Source: Paracoccus stylophorae (GTDB taxonomy: Bacteria; Pseudomonadota; Alphaproteobacteria; Rhodobacterales; Rhodobacteraceae). From it: 64,000 nt of DNA. The notes beneath the pieces are model-generated. The model was not told where the DNA came from. It worked only from the letters and a program-made list of their open reading frames with translations, and did not search any database. This document shows, in pieces, positions 1 through 9,227 of the stretch. The DNA lies in NCBI RefSeq assembly GCF_028553765.1, contig NZ_CP067134.1, forward strand, positions 3,515,001-3,579,000, written 5' to 3'. The number at the start of each line of letters is the position of its first letter. The stretch's first letter is position 1. A program made the translations under genes and the position numbers.

Positions 1-304
1 CGCGATGGCGCGGCGCGGCGGCTTTCCCGATCTGGGGCCGGTCGATGTGGCCGGCATCCGCTATATCCAGCTTGGCGGCGAGGGCGGCACGCATGAGCGC
101 GAGTATTCCGCGCAGCTTGAGGCCGAGACATGGGACGGCTTCGTGCGGCTGATCGCGTCCTATCTGACCGGCGGCACCGGGTTCACCGCGATCCGCGCGC
201 CGCAGCTGCGCGCCTGGGCCGGCGATTACGACCATCTTGCCCGCTATGGCGAATGGACGCTGGCCGACGACGCGCATCCCGAAAGGGTCGGACATGACGG
301 ATGA
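1..304 (+). CDS. addB: AddB, C-terminal fragment (double-strand break repair)
   Basis: The left window edge cuts this gene; about 100 C-terminal residues remain in frame 2. AddB is the partner of AddA in the helicase-nuclease that processes double-strand breaks for RecA-dependent repair, and its C-terminus carries a RecB-like nuclease domain. The fragment, with the stretch WDGFVRLIASYL and the ending YGEWTL plus a short tail, fits that end of the alphaproteobacterial protein, but the catalytic part lies outside the window. Identity rests mainly on the 11-base overlap of its stop with the addA start, the usual addBA order. Confidence 0.8.
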   Translation, partial: AMARRGGFPDLGPVDVAGIRYIQLGGEGGTHEREYSAQLEAETWDGFVRLIASYLTGGTGFTAIRAPQLRAWAGDYDHLARYGEWTLADDAHPERVGHDG

Positions 305-3300
305 CGCGACGCTGAACCAGATCGCCGCCGCCGATCCGCTGCGGTCCACCTGGCTGACGGCGAATGCGGGGTCGGGCAAGACGCGGGTGCTGACCGACCG
401 GGTCGCGCGGCTGCTGCTGTCGGGCTGCGCGCCCGAACGCATCCTGTGCCTGACCTATACCAAGGCCGCGGCGACCGAGATGCAGAACCGCCTGCTGCGG
501 CGCCTGGGCGGATGGGCGATGCTGCCCGAGCCTGACCTGCGCGCAGCCCTGGCCGATCTGGGCGCGGGCGAGGCGCCCGATCTGGCGCAGGCGCGGCGGC
601 TGTTCGCCCGCGCCATCGAGACGCCGGGCGGGCTGAAGGTGCAGACCATCCACAGTTTTTGCGCCACCCTGCTGCGGCGTTTCCCGCTGGAGGCCGGCGT
701 GCCGATGGGCTTTGCCGAGCTGGACGACCGCAGCGCCCGTGCGCTGCGCGCCGAGATCGTCGAAGAGATGGCGCGTGACGGCCACCCGGCGATGGACGAC
801 CTGACCGCGCTGCATGGCGGCGACAATCTGGACGCGTTCCTGACCGGGCTGTCGCAGGCCGACCATGAACGCGCGCCCGACGCGCAGGCGATCCGCGCCG
901 CGCTGGACCTGCCCGCCGGTCTGACGCTGGACAGTCTGCTGGACCATGTCTTTTCGGGCGGCGAGGGCGATCTGTTCGACGCGCTGCTGCCGATTTTCCA
1001 GACCGGCGCGGCGACCGACCTCAGGCTGGCCGGGCGGCTGCGCCACGGCAACTGGCGCGCGCCGGGCCTGGCCGAGCTGGACCTGCTGACCGGCGCGCTG
1101 CTGACCGGGTCCGGCACGGCCGCACCCTTCACCGCCAAGATCGGCAAGCTGCCGACCAAGGCGCTGCGCACCGGGCCCTGCGCGCCCTTCATGGCGGAGC
1201 TGGAGGATCTGATGCTGCGCGTGCAGGACGCGCGCGCCGATGCCCTGGCGCTGGCGCTGGCGGACAAGACGCTGGCGCTGCACCGCTTTGCCCATGAATT
1301 CACCCGCCGTCTGGCGCGGCGCAAGGCGGCGCAGGGCTGGCTGGATTTCGACGACCTGATCCGTAGGACCGCGCAGCTTTTGCGCGAATCCAGCATGGCG
1401 CAATGGGTGTTGTGGCGGCTGGATGGCGGGATCGACCATATCCTTGTGGACGAGGCGCAGGACACCAGCCCCGAACAATGGCAGGTGATCCGCAGCCTGA
1501 CCGACGAATTCACCAGCGGCGCGGGCGCGCAGGACCGCACGCGGACGCTGTTCGTGGTGGGCGATCCCAAGCAGTCGATCTATTCCTTCCAGGGTGCCGA
1601 CATCGCCGTGTTCGAGGAGATGCGCGCCCGCTTCGACCGCGATTTCCGGGCGGTGCAGCAGCCGATGCAGCAGCGCGACCTGACCCATTCCTTCCGCTCG
1701 TCGCCGGCGATCCTGTCGCTGGTCGATGCGGTGTTCCGGGACGATGCGGCACAGGGTCTGGGCGATCCGCCGCGCCATATCGCCTTTCGCGATGCGCTGC
1801 CGGGCCGGGTCGATATCTGGCCGCCGCTGCCCGAACCCGACAAGCCCGATCCCGGCGACTGGACGCGGCCGGTCGATGCGCCGGCGGAAAATGCCGCCGA
1901 CACTGTGCTGGCGCGCGCGATCGCGGCGCAGATCGCGGCGATGATCGGCACGCCGCTGCCGGATGCGAAAACCGGCGCGACGCGCACGGTCGGCCCCGGC
2001 GACATCCAGATCCTGGTCCAGCGCCGCGCCGGGCTGTTCGACGATCTGCTGCGCGAACTGAAGGCCGCCGGCCTGCCCGTCGCGGGCGCGGACCGGCTGA
2101 AGCTGGCCGCCGAACTGGCCGTGCGCGACATCACCGCGACCCTGTCGGTGCTGGTCACGCCCGAGGACGATCTGTCGCTGGCCGCCGCCCTGCGCTCGCC
2201 CCTGTTCGGGCTGTCCGAGGATGCGCTGTACCGTCTGGCCGCCGGGCGCGGACGCCGGACGCTGTGGCAGAAGCTGCGCGAATCGGATCACGGGCGCGCG
2301 CGCGACGTGCTGTACGATCTGGCCGGCCAGACCGATTTCCTGCGGCCCTATGACCTGATCTCGCGGCTGCTGACCCGGCATGGCGGGCGCGCGGCGCTGA
2401 TCGCGCGACTGGGACAGGAGGCCGAGGACGGGATCGACGAATTGCTATCGCAGGCCTTGGCCTACGAATCCGCCGAAACGCCGTCGCTGACCGGGTTTCT
2501 GGTCTGGCTGTCCGGCGACGAGGTCGAGGTCAAGCGGCAATTGCCCGGCGGCGCGGGCGGGCTGATCCGGATCATGACGGTGCATGGCGCGAAGGGGCTG
2601 GAAAGCCCCATCGTGATCCTGCCGGAAACGATGAAGCGTCGCCCCGACACCCGCAGCCGCATCGTGCGCATGGACGGCAGACCGATCTGGCGCGGCATCG
2701 CCGCCGAACGCCCCGATCCGGTGGCCAGGGCGGTCGCCGAACAGCAGCGCCTGCAGGAAGAGGAACGCCGGCGGCTGCTGTATGTCGCGATGACGCGCGC
2801 GGAAAGCTGGCTGATCGTGGCGGCGGCGGGCGACACCGGCAGCGGGCTGGACAGCTGGCACGCGATGATCGTCGAGGGCGCGACGCGCGCGCCGCTGGAG
2901 CGGGCCGAGATCCGGATCGAGGGCGTCGGCACGGCGCTGCGGCTGTCCTTTGGCGACTGGCCCATGGGTGCTGCCCGCGCCGACGGCCCTGCCGCCATGC
3001 AGGTCGCGGTGCCCGACTGGGCGCGCGCGCCCGCCCCGGTTCCGCCCGATCCGCCCCGGATCGTTGCGGCGACCGGGCTTGGCGGGGCCAAGGTGCTGGG
3101 CCGGCCGGTCGCGGACGCCGACCACGAGGCCGCGATGCTGCGCGGCACAAGGCTGCATCTGCTGCTGGAACATCTGCCCGACGCGCCGCCCGACAGATGG
3201 CCGGACCTGGCCCGCGCGGCCCTGGCCGGGGCCGAGGGCGGCCTGCCCGACGCCGAGGAATTCGCCGCGCTGCTGGACGAGGCGCGGGCGGTCATCACCG

Positions 3301-3668
3301 CCCCGGCGCTGGCCGATGTGATGCGGACGCCGCCCGGCGCGACCGTGCTGCGCGAGGTCGGGCTGACCGCGCCGCTGAACGGGTCCGACATCCTGCACGG
3401 CACGATCGACCGGCTGCTGGTCGGCGCGACCGAGGTGCTGGCCGTCGATTACAAATCGAACGCGCAGGTTCCGGCCACGCCCGAGGATGTACCGACCGGC
3501 ATCCTGCGCCAGATGGCCGCCTATCGCGCGGCGCTGCGGGCGATCTATCCCGGCCGCGCGGTGCGCTGCGCGATCCTGTGGACCGCTTCGCGCAGCGTGA
3601 TGGAGCTGCCCGATAAGCTGATGGACCGGGTCGCTGCCGCCCTTGACCCCACGTCCGCGCGTCCATAG
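294..3668 (+). CDS. addA: AddA, helicase-nuclease subunit of AddAB
   Basis: A UvrD/RecB-type superfamily 1 helicase of 1124 residues with a C-terminal nuclease domain. Visible motifs are Walker A AGSGKT (residues 25-30), Walker B DEAQD (386-390), [10 protein letters not shown] (423-432), the motif V region TVHGAKGLE, motif [14 protein letters not shown], and the nuclease motif VDYKSN with D1052 and K1054. With AddB it unwinds and resects broken DNA ends. The ATG at 294 was chosen because the protein then begins just before the helicase domain and overlaps the addB stop by 11 bases; the reading frame stays open further upstream but that part lies inside addB. Length is normal for the family. 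Confidence 0.95.
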   Translation: MTDDATLNQIAAADPLRSTWLTANAGSGKTRVLTDRVARLLLSGCAPERILCLTYTKAAATEMQNRLLRRLGGWAMLPEPDLRAALADLGAGEAPDLAQARRLFARAIETPGGLKVQTIHSFCATLLRRFPLEAGVPMGFAELDDRSARALRAEIVEEMARDGHPAMDDLTALHGGDNLDAFLTGLSQADHERAPDAQAIRAALDLPAGLTLDSLLDHVFSGGEGDLFDALLPIFQTGAATDLRLAGRLRHGNWRAPGLAELDLLTGALLTGSGTAAPFTAKIGKLPTKALRTGPCAPFMAELEDLMLRVQDARADALALALADKTLALHRFAHEFTRRLARRKAAQGWLDFDDLIRRTAQLLRESSMAQWVLWRLDGGIDHILVDEAQDTSPEQWQVIRSLTDEFTSGAGAQDRTRTLFVVGDPKQSIYSFQGADIAVFEEMRARFDRDFRAVQQPMQQRDLTHSFRSSPAILSLVDAVFRDDAAQGLGDPPRHIAFRDALPGRVDIWPPLPEPDKPDPGDWTRPVDAPAENAADTVLARAIAAQIAAMIGTPLPDAKTGATRTVGPGDIQILVQRRAGLFDDLLRELKAAGLPVAGADRLKLAAELAVRDITATLSVLVTPEDDLSLAAALRSPLFGLSEDALYRLAAGRGRRTLWQKLRESDHGRARDVLYDLAGQTDFLRPYDLISRLLTRHGGRAALIARLGQEAEDGIDELLSQALAYESAETPSLTGFLVWLSGDEVEVKRQLPGGAGGLIRIMTVHGAKGLESPIVILPETMKRRPDTRSRIVRMDGRPIWRGIAAERPDPVARAVAEQQRLQEEERRRLLYVAMTRAESWLIVAAAGDTGSGLDSWHAMIVEGATRAPLERAEIRIEGVGTALRLSFGDWPMGAARADGPAAMQVAVPDWARAPAPVPPDPPRIVAATGLGGAKVLGRPVADADHEAAMLRGTRLHLLLEHLPDAPPDRWPDLARAALAGAEGGLPDAEEFAALLDEARAVITAPALADVMRTPPGATVLREVGLTAPLNGSDILHGTIDRLLVGATEVLAVDYKSNAQVPATPEDVPTGILRQMAAYRAALRAIYPGRAVRCAILWTASRSVMELPDKLMDRVAAALDPTSARP

Positions 3669-3726
3669 CTGTATTCCACCCCGACCGCCGGAGCCCCCGG
3701 CCCCCGCCGTTCAAGGAGAGATCAGC

Positions 3727-4047
3727 ATGGCAACCGTCCACGTCAATGACAGCGAATTCGACGCCGAAGTGCGTCAGGCCGACACCCCGGTGATCGTCGA
3801 TTTCTGGGCCGAATGGTGCGGTCCGTGCAAGCAGATCGGTCCCGCGCTGGAGGAATTGTCGGACGAATACGAAGGCAAGGTGAAGATCGTCAAGGTGAAC
3901 GTGGACGAGAATCCCGAACAGGCCGCCGCGCTTGGCGTGCGCGGGATTCCGGCGCTGTTCATGTTCAAGGATGGCGAGGTCGTGTCGAACCGGATGGGCG
4001 CGGCGCCGAAAGCCGCGCTGAAAAGCTGGATCGACGAATCGGTCTGA
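3727..4047 (+). CDS. trxA: Thioredoxin
   Basis: A 106-residue thioredoxin, a cytoplasmic disulfide reductase. The active site WCGPC lies at residues 30-34 with redox cysteines C31 and C34, and the cis-proline is in GIPALF (P75). The ATG at 3727 is preceded by AAGGAG (3713-3718) at good spacing; the upstream in-frame ATG at 3643 lies inside the end of addA and has no ribosome site. It follows addA by 58 bases in the same direction, the addBA-trxA order seen in Rhodobacterales, and a strong terminator follows it. Confidence 0.97.
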   Translation: MATVHVNDSEFDAEVRQADTPVIVDFWAEWCGPCKQIGPALEELSDEYEGKVKIVKVNVDENPEQAAALGVRGIPALFMFKDGEVVSNRMGAAPKAALKSWIDESV

Positions 4048-4065
4048 TCGCGGCCCGCCAAGGGT

Positions 4066-4980
4066 TCAGGGTGGCTGGTCCTGCACGGGCCAGCCGCCTT
4101 TTTTCATCGCCGTCAGCAGCCTTGCATCGGCGTCCGGTGCCATCATGTCCAGGCTTTGGCCGCGCAGGAACCAGTGCAGATAGCCGGCAAAATCGGGGCG
4201 GTGGTCGGGGGCGCGGGCCAGCGCCTCGTCCACGCCCAGATCGGCCACGTTCAGCGCGATGTGATGGAAATCGATCTGCGCGAACAGCACCGCCGGCTTG
4301 CCCAGAAGATAGCCGTCAAAGGCCACGGCGCTGTTCTGGGTCGCCACGAAGGCGCAGCCGCGCAGCAAATCCGGTCGCGGCGCGGCGATGACCAGGTTCG
4401 GATGGCGCCGCGTCAGGTCCTCCAGCGCGGCCCGGTCCCGCGCGTCATAGCGTTCGCGGGGATGCAGCGTCGCGATGCAGGGCCGGCCGCTGCGCGCCAC
4501 CGCGTCCAGCATGGCGACCGGACTCATGGTCTGGAACGAGCGCTGCTGGCGGATGCGGCCCTGAAGCGGGATCAGCACGTGATCGCCCGGCGACGGATCG
4601 GGTCCGGGCAGGACGCGCCGACGCAGCCTGTGCGCGAAATCGCGCGCCGTCGCGGGGTCGGTCGCCGGCTGGAAGATGCGCCGCGCCACCGGCCAGCGCC
4701 AGCGTTCGGCCACCGCCTCCAGCCGCCAGAACGGATAGTGATAGGCCAGACGGAATGTCAGCGCGCGGTCATGGGTGGGTTTTTCCATGTGAAACAGCCC
4801 GTAGCCCGGCCGCGTCGGCGCGTCCCTGCGCGCCTGCCGGCCCGACCGGGCGATCCGGACCTGCCAGCCCTGCGCCGTCAGCAGGCCGCACATCCGGTTG
4901 AGAAAGCCCAGTTTTCCGGCCCGTGCCGTGTGCAGGATCGGCGGGTGCAGATAGATGCGCAGGATGCGGGGCGGGCTCAT
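4066..4980 (-). CDS. Capsular-polysaccharide-synthesis-like protein (hypothetical)
   Basis: A 304-residue soluble protein with no signal peptide or membrane segment. The layout (an N-terminal Rossmann-like stretch, then HVLIPLQGRIRQQ, CIATLHPRERYD, and VATQNSAVAFDGYLLGKPAVLF) recalls the KpsC/KpsS-type capsule synthesis or Kdo-transferase fold, in which the second half binds a nucleotide sugar. I do not recognise a specific named member, so function stays tentative: a glycosyltransferase-like enzyme of surface polysaccharide. It sits between trxA and hslV on the opposite strand. Its last codons double as the trxA terminator, and its start region abuts the hslV promoter. Confidence 0.6.
   Translation of the reverse strand: MSPPRILRIYLHPPILHTARAGKLGFLNRMCGLLTAQGWQVRIARSGRQARRDAPTRPGYGLFHMEKPTHDRALTFRLAYHYPFWRLEAVAERWRWPVARRIFQPATDPATARDFAHRLRRRVLPGPDPSPGDHVLIPLQGRIRQQRSFQTMSPVAMLDAVARSGRPCIATLHPRERYDARDRAALEDLTRRHPNLVIAAPRPDLLRGCAFVATQNSAVAFDGYLLGKPAVLFAQIDFHHIALNVADLGVDEALARAPDHRPDFAGYLHWFLRGQSLDMMAPDADARLLTAMKKGGWPVQDQPP
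4070..4104 (+). terminator. Rho-independent terminator after trxA
   Basis: A stem GGCTGGTCC (4073-4081) pairs with GGGCCAGCC (4087-4095) across a 5-base loop, with one G-U pair. Flanking G-C and G-U pairs lengthen the stem to about 12 pairs, and six T follow (4099-4104). It begins 23 bases after the trxA stop and lies entirely inside the last codons of the convergent minus-strand gene. Confidence 0.85.
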
Positions 4981-5018
4981 CCGCGCAGGCTAGGACCGGG
5001 GTCGATCGGGCGCAACTT

Positions 5019-5045
5019 CTTGCGCTGCCGGGCCTGCGCCCATAT
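5019..5045 (+). promoter_or_regulatory. Heat-shock (RpoH-type) promoter for hslVU
   Basis: CTTGCG at 5019-5024, then 13 bases, then GCCCATAT at 5038-5045. This matches the sigma-32 pattern (CTTGAA, about 13 bases, CCCCATNT) with few mismatches. It lies 33 bases before the hslV start, and hslVU is a classical RpoH target. Called by eye, without a scoring matrix. Confidence 0.55.
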
Positions 5046-5077
5046 CTGAGCCGGAACGAGACAACGGAGGTTCCCGA

Positions 5078-5635
5078 ATGGCGGATGACAGGTTTCCCGG
5101 CTGGCACGGCACGACGATCCTGGCCGTGCGGCGCGGCGGCAAGGTGGTGATCGCGGGCGACGGGCAGGTCAGCGTGGGCCAGACGGTGATGAAGGGCAGC
5201 GCCCGCAAGGTCCGCCGCCTGACGCCAGGCGGACGCGAGGTGCTGACCGGGTTCGCAGGCTCGACCGCGGATGCGTTCACCCTGCTGGAACGGCTTGAGA
5301 AGAAGCTGGAAGGCGCGCCGGGACAGTTGCAGCGCGCCTGCGTCGAACTGGCCAAGGACTGGCGCACGGACAAGTATCTGCGCAATCTTGAGGCGATGCT
5401 TCTGGTCACGGATGGCGACCAGATCTTTGTCGTGACCGGCGCGGGAGACGTGCTGGAACCCGAACATGACGTCGCAGCCATCGGCTCGGGCGGCAATTTC
5501 GCCCTGGCCGCGGCGCGCGGGCTGCTGGAAACAGATCTGGACGCCGAAGAGGTCGCCCGGAAGGCGCTGGCCATTGCGGCCGATATCTGCGTCTACACCA
5601 ACGGAAACCTGACCGTCGAGACGTTGCAGGGGTAA
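5078..5635 (+). CDS. hslV: HslV, ATP-dependent protease peptidase subunit
   Basis: A 185-residue proteasome-like peptidase that forms the proteolytic core of the HslUV (ClpQY) complex. The catalytic threonine is T12 in [10 protein letters not shown], so the enzyme carries an 11-residue propeptide as in other alphaproteobacteria, instead of the single Met of E. coli HslV. The conserved block [10 protein letters not shown] follows at 28-37, and [14 protein letters not shown] near 146-159. GGAGG (5066-5070) fixes the ATG at 5078. hslU follows after 82 bases that hold a structured repeat, and an RpoH-type promoter precedes the pair. Confidence 0.97.
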   Translation: MADDRFPGWHGTTILAVRRGGKVVIAGDGQVSVGQTVMKGSARKVRRLTPGGREVLTGFAGSTADAFTLLERLEKKLEGAPGQLQRACVELAKDWRTDKYLRNLEAMLLVTDGDQIFVVTGAGDVLEPEHDVAAIGSGGNFALAAARGLLETDLDAEEVARKALAIAADICVYTNGNLTVETLQG

Positions 5636-5687
5636 AGGGGGCGCTGCCCCCTTGGCCCGTGCCGGGCCTCACCCCCGGGATATTTTG
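5635..5687. repeat. Structured intergenic repeat between hslV and hslU
   Basis: Two perfect hairpins stand back to back. The first is AAGGGGGC (5635-5642) with GCCCCCTT (5646-5653) around the loop GCT. The second is GGCCCG (5654-5659) with CGGGCC (5663-5668) around TGC. A CCCCCGGGATATTTT segment follows. Elements of this shape, a GGGGGC...GCCCCC hairpin followed by CCCCGNGGATATTT, are as I recall dispersed between genes in Rhodobacteraceae. I see one copy in this window. It might attenuate or process the hslVU mRNA. Confidence 0.6.
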
Positions 5688-5717
5688 ACGCCAAAGACAG
5701 CCAATCGAGGCATTGAC

Positions 5718-7025
5718 ATGACCGACCTGACGCCGCGCGAAATCGTATCCGAGCTGGACCGTTTCATCATCGGCCAGAAAGAGGCCAAGCGGGCGGTTTC
5801 CGTCGCGCTGCGCAATCGCTGGCGGCGCAAGCAGCTGGGCGACGATCTGCGCGACGAGGTCTATCCCAAGAACATCCTGATGATCGGCCCGACCGGCGTC
5901 GGCAAGACCGAGATCAGCCGCCGGCTGGCGCGGCTGGCCAACGCGCCCTTCATCAAGGTCGAGGCGACGAAGTTCACCGAAGTCGGCTATGTCGGCCGCG
6001 ATGTGGAACAGATCATCCGCGATCTGGCCGATACCGCGATCGTGGATACGCGTGAGCGGATGCGCGAGGCCGTGAAGGCCAGGGCGCATGATTCGGCGCA
6101 GGAGCGGGTGGTCGAGGCGCTGGCGGGCGAAGGCGCGCGCGAGGGCACGCGGCAGATGTTCCGCGACAAGCTGAAGCGCGGCGAACTGGACGACACGGTG
6201 ATCGAACTGGAATTGCAGGATCATTCGAACCCGCTTGGCGGGCTGGAGATTCCGGGCCAGCCGGGCGCATCCCTGGGCGGGATGATGGATCTGTCGGGGC
6301 TGATGAAGGCGTTCGGCGGGCGGCGCGTCCGGCGCAAGGTGACGGTCGCAGAAAGCTATGACCTGCTGATCGCGGAAGAGGCCGACAAGCTGCTGGACGA
6401 CGAGGTGGTCAAGGCCGCGGCGCTGGAATCGGTGCAGGAAAGCGGGATCGTCTTCATCGACGAGATCGACAAGGTCAGCGCGCGGTCGGACGCGCGCGGC
6501 GGCGATGTCAGCCGCGAGGGGGTGCAGCGCGATCTGCTGCCGCTGATTGAGGGCACGACGGTCAGCACCAAATACGGCCCCGTCAAGACCGATCATATCC
6601 TGTTCATCGCCTCGGGCGCGTTCCACGTCGCCAAACCAAGCGACCTGCTGCCCGAATTGCAGGGCCGGCTGCCGATCCGGGTCGAGCTGCGCGCCCTGAC
6701 CGAGGAGGATTTCATCCGCATCCTGACCGAGACCGACAACGCCCTGACGCGCCAGTACAGCGCGCTGATGGCGACCGAGGGCGTCACCGTCAGCTTTACC
6801 GAGGACGGCATCGCGGCCTTGGCCCGCATCGCCGCCGAGGTGAACGGCGCGGTCGAGAATATCGGCGCGCGCAGGCTTTACACCGTGATCGAGCGCGTGT
6901 TCGAAGAGCTGTCCTTTGCCGCCCCCGACAAAAGCGGCGAAAGCGTCAGCGTCGATGCCGATTATGTCGAGAAGAACCTGGGCGACCTGGCGCGGTCGGC
7001 CGATCTGTCGCGCTATGTTCTGTAG
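5718..7025 (+). CDS. hslU: HslU, ATPase subunit of HslUV protease
   Basis: A 435-residue AAA+ unfoldase (ClpY) that feeds substrates to HslV. The N-terminal block [16 protein letters not shown] is characteristic. Walker A GPTGVGKT lies at residues 57-64, the I domain fills the middle, and Walker B has DEID at 248-251. The sequence ends in RYVL, the C-terminal tail that docks into HslV. The ATG at 5718 gives the standard N-terminus; the upstream in-frame ATG at 5652 falls inside the hairpin repeat. It forms a two-gene operon with hslV. Confidence 0.97.
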   Translation: MTDLTPREIVSELDRFIIGQKEAKRAVSVALRNRWRRKQLGDDLRDEVYPKNILMIGPTGVGKTEISRRLARLANAPFIKVEATKFTEVGYVGRDVEQIIRDLADTAIVDTRERMREAVKARAHDSAQERVVEALAGEGAREGTRQMFRDKLKRGELDDTVIELELQDHSNPLGGLEIPGQPGASLGGMMDLSGLMKAFGGRRVRRKVTVAESYDLLIAEEADKLLDDEVVKAAALESVQESGIVFIDEIDKVSARSDARGGDVSREGVQRDLLPLIEGTTVSTKYGPVKTDHILFIASGAFHVAKPSDLLPELQGRLPIRVELRALTEEDFIRILTETDNALTRQYSALMATEGVTVSFTEDGIAALARIAAEVNGAVENIGARRLYTVIERVFEELSFAAPDKSGESVSVDADYVEKNLGDLARSADLSRYVL

Positions 7026-7031
7026 GCGGAA

Positions 7032-7064
7032 CCCGCAGCGCCGGTTCGGTGTTGGCGTTGCGGG
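7032..7064 (+). other. Stable hairpin after hslU
   Basis: CCCGCAGCGCC (7032-7042) pairs with GGCGTTGCGGG (7054-7064) over 11 positions with one G-U pair and an 11-base loop. No T-run follows, so this may be an mRNA-stabilising 3' structure or a Rho-assisted end of the hslVU transcript. The next gene starts 20 bases downstream. Confidence 0.5.
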
Positions 7065-7084
7065 ATCAGCAAGGGAAGGCGATC

Positions 7085-7264
7085 ATGGAATATATCTTCG
7101 GAATCATCATCTTCGTTCTGGATATCTGGGCAATCGCGCAGGTCATCAACACGAATGAAAGCACCGGGACCAAGATCCTGTGGATCGCGCTGATCGCGAT
7201 TCTGCCCCTTGTCGGCCTGATCATCTGGTATTTCGCCGGACCGAAGTCGAATTATTCGGCCTGA
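7085..7264 (+). CDS. PLDc_N-type small membrane protein
   Basis: A 59-residue protein made almost only of two membrane helices, FGIIIFVLDIWAIAQVI near the N-terminus and ILWIALIAILPLVGLIIWYF near the C-terminus, joined by a polar NTNESTGTK loop. This is the pattern of the phospholipase-D nuclease N-terminal domain that also precedes cardiolipin synthase catalytic domains; here it stands alone, so no enzymatic role can be assigned. AAGGGAAGG just upstream supports the ATG at 7085. Its stop codon directly abuts the stop of the convergent smr gene. Confidence 0.75.
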   Translation: MEYIFGIIIFVLDIWAIAQVINTNESTGTKILWIALIAILPLVGLIIWYFAGPKSNYSA

Positions 7265-7885
7265 TCAGCCCGCCGCCCGTCTGAGATAGACGTAATAGGC
7301 GCCTTCGCCCCCGTGCCGGTAATGGGCGGGGGCGACCTGCTGGACCGCGGCCGACAGCGGCGGGCTGTGCAGCCAGTGCGGCACCTGATGGCGCAGCGCG
7401 CCGGGCCGGGTCGGCAACGGGCCGTGCCCGCCCTTGCCCTTGCCGGTGATCACCAGCACCAGACGCATCCCCCTGCGCTGGCAGGACAGGATGAAGCGGA
7501 TCAGTTCGGGATGGGCCGCGGCCAGTGTCATGCCATGCAGGTCCAGCCGCGCCTCGGGGCGCAGCTTGCCCTGCGACATGCGTTTGTGCACCTTGTGATC
7601 CATCCGCACCGGCGCGCCCGACAGCCGTTCCGCCGGGCTTGGGGCACGGTCGTGCATGGACGGACCGGGGCGGGTCGCCTGACCGACCCGGAACATCGTG
7701 CCCGAGGTCGCGGCCGGATCGGGGGCGGGCTGGGCCGGCGTCTGGCGGACATGGCGCGACGAATCGGCGCCGGGATCGGCCTTGGGATGCGGCCGCGTGT
7801 CGGGATCAAGCGGTGTGGCGCTGCGGGCGATGCGGTCCCACAACGCCCGTTCCTCGGCGGACAGACGACGCCGGCGCCGTGACAT
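7265..7885 (-). CDS. Smr-domain protein
   Basis: A 206-residue protein. The N-terminus is basic (MSRRRRRLSAEER) and is followed by a low-complexity proline/alanine-rich segment. The C-terminal half is a Smr domain: LDLHGMTLAAAH is the conserved LDLHG signature, followed by VITGKGKGGHG and a PAHYRHGGEGAYYVYL tail. Smr domains are DNA- or RNA-directed endonuclease modules. Start 7885 gives the normal N-terminus, and its ATG overlaps the TGA of the upstream TimA-type gene by one base (TGATG), so the two are probably translationally coupled. Confidence 0.85.
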   Translation of the reverse strand: MSRRRRRLSAEERALWDRIARSATPLDPDTRPHPKADPGADSSRHVRQTPAQPAPDPAATSGTMFRVGQATRPGPSMHDRAPSPAERLSGAPVRMDHKVHKRMSQGKLRPEARLDLHGMTLAAAHPELIRFILSCQRRGMRLVLVITGKGKGGHGPLPTRPGALRHQVPHWLHSPPLSAAVQQVAPAHYRHGGEGAYYVYLRRAAG

Positions 7886-8538
7886 CAGCCGGTGGCGACC
7901 AGCTGCCAGTTCGGGTCGTTCTGGCCCATGCGGCGGGCGAAGGTCCACACATCGCGCTGCTTGCGCGGGGTTTTCGGCTCGCCCTCGACCACGTTTCCGT
8001 CGGCATCCCGCGTGGCGGCGATCAGTTCGCCCACGAACCGGACCGAGACCTCGGCCTCGCCGCTGTCGCGGTCGAATTCCGCCCCTGCCAGCGCGGTGTC
8101 GCGAATGCCCAGAAACTGCGCCTCGACGGTCTGGCCCTGCGCCTTGCGGGCGTCGATGACCGACTGGAACGCCTCGGCCACGGGATCGTCCAGAAACGGC
8201 CGCACCTCGGACAGATCGCCGCGTTCGAACGCCATCAGGATCATCTCATAGGCGGATTTCGCGCCGGTCAGGAAATCGTGAACGCCGAAGGACGGCTCGG
8301 CCCGTTTCATCGCGGCCAGCGCCTCGGCGGCGGGGCTGCCGGGTTCGGCGTGGTCGATGATGTCGTGATCGGGTTCCTCGGCGGTGCCCTCGATCACCTC
8401 GAAACGGCGCTTGGGCTCGGACGTTTCGACCTTGGTGGGTTCGAAGCCGTCGCGCGTGCCCAGAACATTGCGCAGCCGCAGGATCAGGAAGATCGCGATC
8501 GCGGCCAGCACAAGCAACTGGATCAGCGGGTTGGACAT
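7885..8538 (-). CDS. Tim44/TimA family membrane-associated protein
   Basis: A 217-residue protein with an N-terminal membrane anchor (PLIQLLVLAAIAIFLILRL), a polar acidic linker, and a C-terminal Tim44-like domain from about residue 85 (FLTGAKSAYEMILMAFERGD through VWTFARRMGQNDPNWQLVATG). Bacterial Tim44-like proteins such as Caulobacter TimA are inner-membrane proteins with unclear roles in envelope assembly. It precedes smr with a one-base overlap and is divergent from fxsA across 110 bases. In Rhodobacterales this gene usually lies near secB, as here. Confidence 0.85.
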   Translation of the reverse strand: MSNPLIQLLVLAAIAIFLILRLRNVLGTRDGFEPTKVETSEPKRRFEVIEGTAEEPDHDIIDHAEPGSPAAEALAAMKRAEPSFGVHDFLTGAKSAYEMILMAFERGDLSEVRPFLDDPVAEAFQSVIDARKAQGQTVEAQFLGIRDTALAGAEFDRDSGEAEVSVRFVGELIAATRDADGNVVEGEPKTPRKQRDVWTFARRMGQNDPNWQLVATG

Positions 8539-8648
8539 GGCGACAGCCTCGATTCTGGTCAGATCGGTTGGTATCTCTGCTCTGCATTACTATGTAGGGG
8601 CCGGGCCGGGCCAAGTCCAGTTTGCGCGCCGGCAGAAAGGGAATTCGC

Positions 8649-9170
8649 ATGTGGCTTTTCTGGCTGTTCGTGGCCGTGCCGATCGTCGAGATCGCGCTGT
8701 TCATTCAGGTCGGCGGTCTGATCGGCCTGTGGCCCACGCTGGCCATCGTGGTGCTGACCGCCCTGGTCGGCACCGCGCTGATGCGCAGCCAGGGCGCCCA
8801 TGCCTGGGCCGAGATCCAGCGCAGCTTCAGCGAGATGCGCGATCCGACGCGGCCACTGGCCCATGGCGTGATGATCCTGGTCGCCGGCATGCTGCTGCTG
8901 ACGCCGGGGTTTTTCACCGACACGCTTGGGCTGTTGCTGCTGATCCCGGCGGTGCGCGATGGGGTCATGCGCCAGATCGCGCGGCGCGTCCGCGTCACCC
9001 GCGTCGAGATGGGGGGGATGCGTCGCGAACCGCATCGGCCGCCGCATGGCGACGGCGTGATCGACGGCGACTATGTCGTCGAGGATGACGCGCCGCGCCG
9101 CCCGTCCGCGCCGCCCGATCATCCCCGCGATCCCGGCCGCGGCGGCACGTCGGGCTGGACGCGGCATTGA
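8649..9170 (+). CDS. fxsA: FxsA family membrane protein
   Basis: A 173-residue inner-membrane protein. The N-terminus WLFWLFVAVPIVEIALFIQVG and the segment LVAGMLLLTPGFFTDTLGLLLLIP are the FxsA signature; E. coli FxsA relieves F-exclusion of phage T7, but the cellular role is not established. A polar tail rich in Arg, Asp and Pro follows from residue 115 and is longer than the minimal family domain. GAAAGGGA upstream supports the ATG at 8649. Confidence 0.88.
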   Translation: MWLFWLFVAVPIVEIALFIQVGGLIGLWPTLAIVVLTALVGTALMRSQGAHAWAEIQRSFSEMRDPTRPLAHGVMILVAGMLLLTPGFFTDTLGLLLLIPAVRDGVMRQIARRVRVTRVEMGGMRREPHRPPHGDGVIDGDYVVEDDAPRRPSAPPDHPRDPGRGGTSGWTRH

Positions 9171-9227
9171 GGCCGGTTGACGCCCCTGATAGAACCGGGT
9201 GCAACTTCGAACCGGCAAGGAAGCATC

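Noticed and set aside
183..2381. A 732-codon minus-strand frame inside addA
   Set aside because: It lies opposite the helicase domains of AddA, is Arg/Gln rich, and has no motif.
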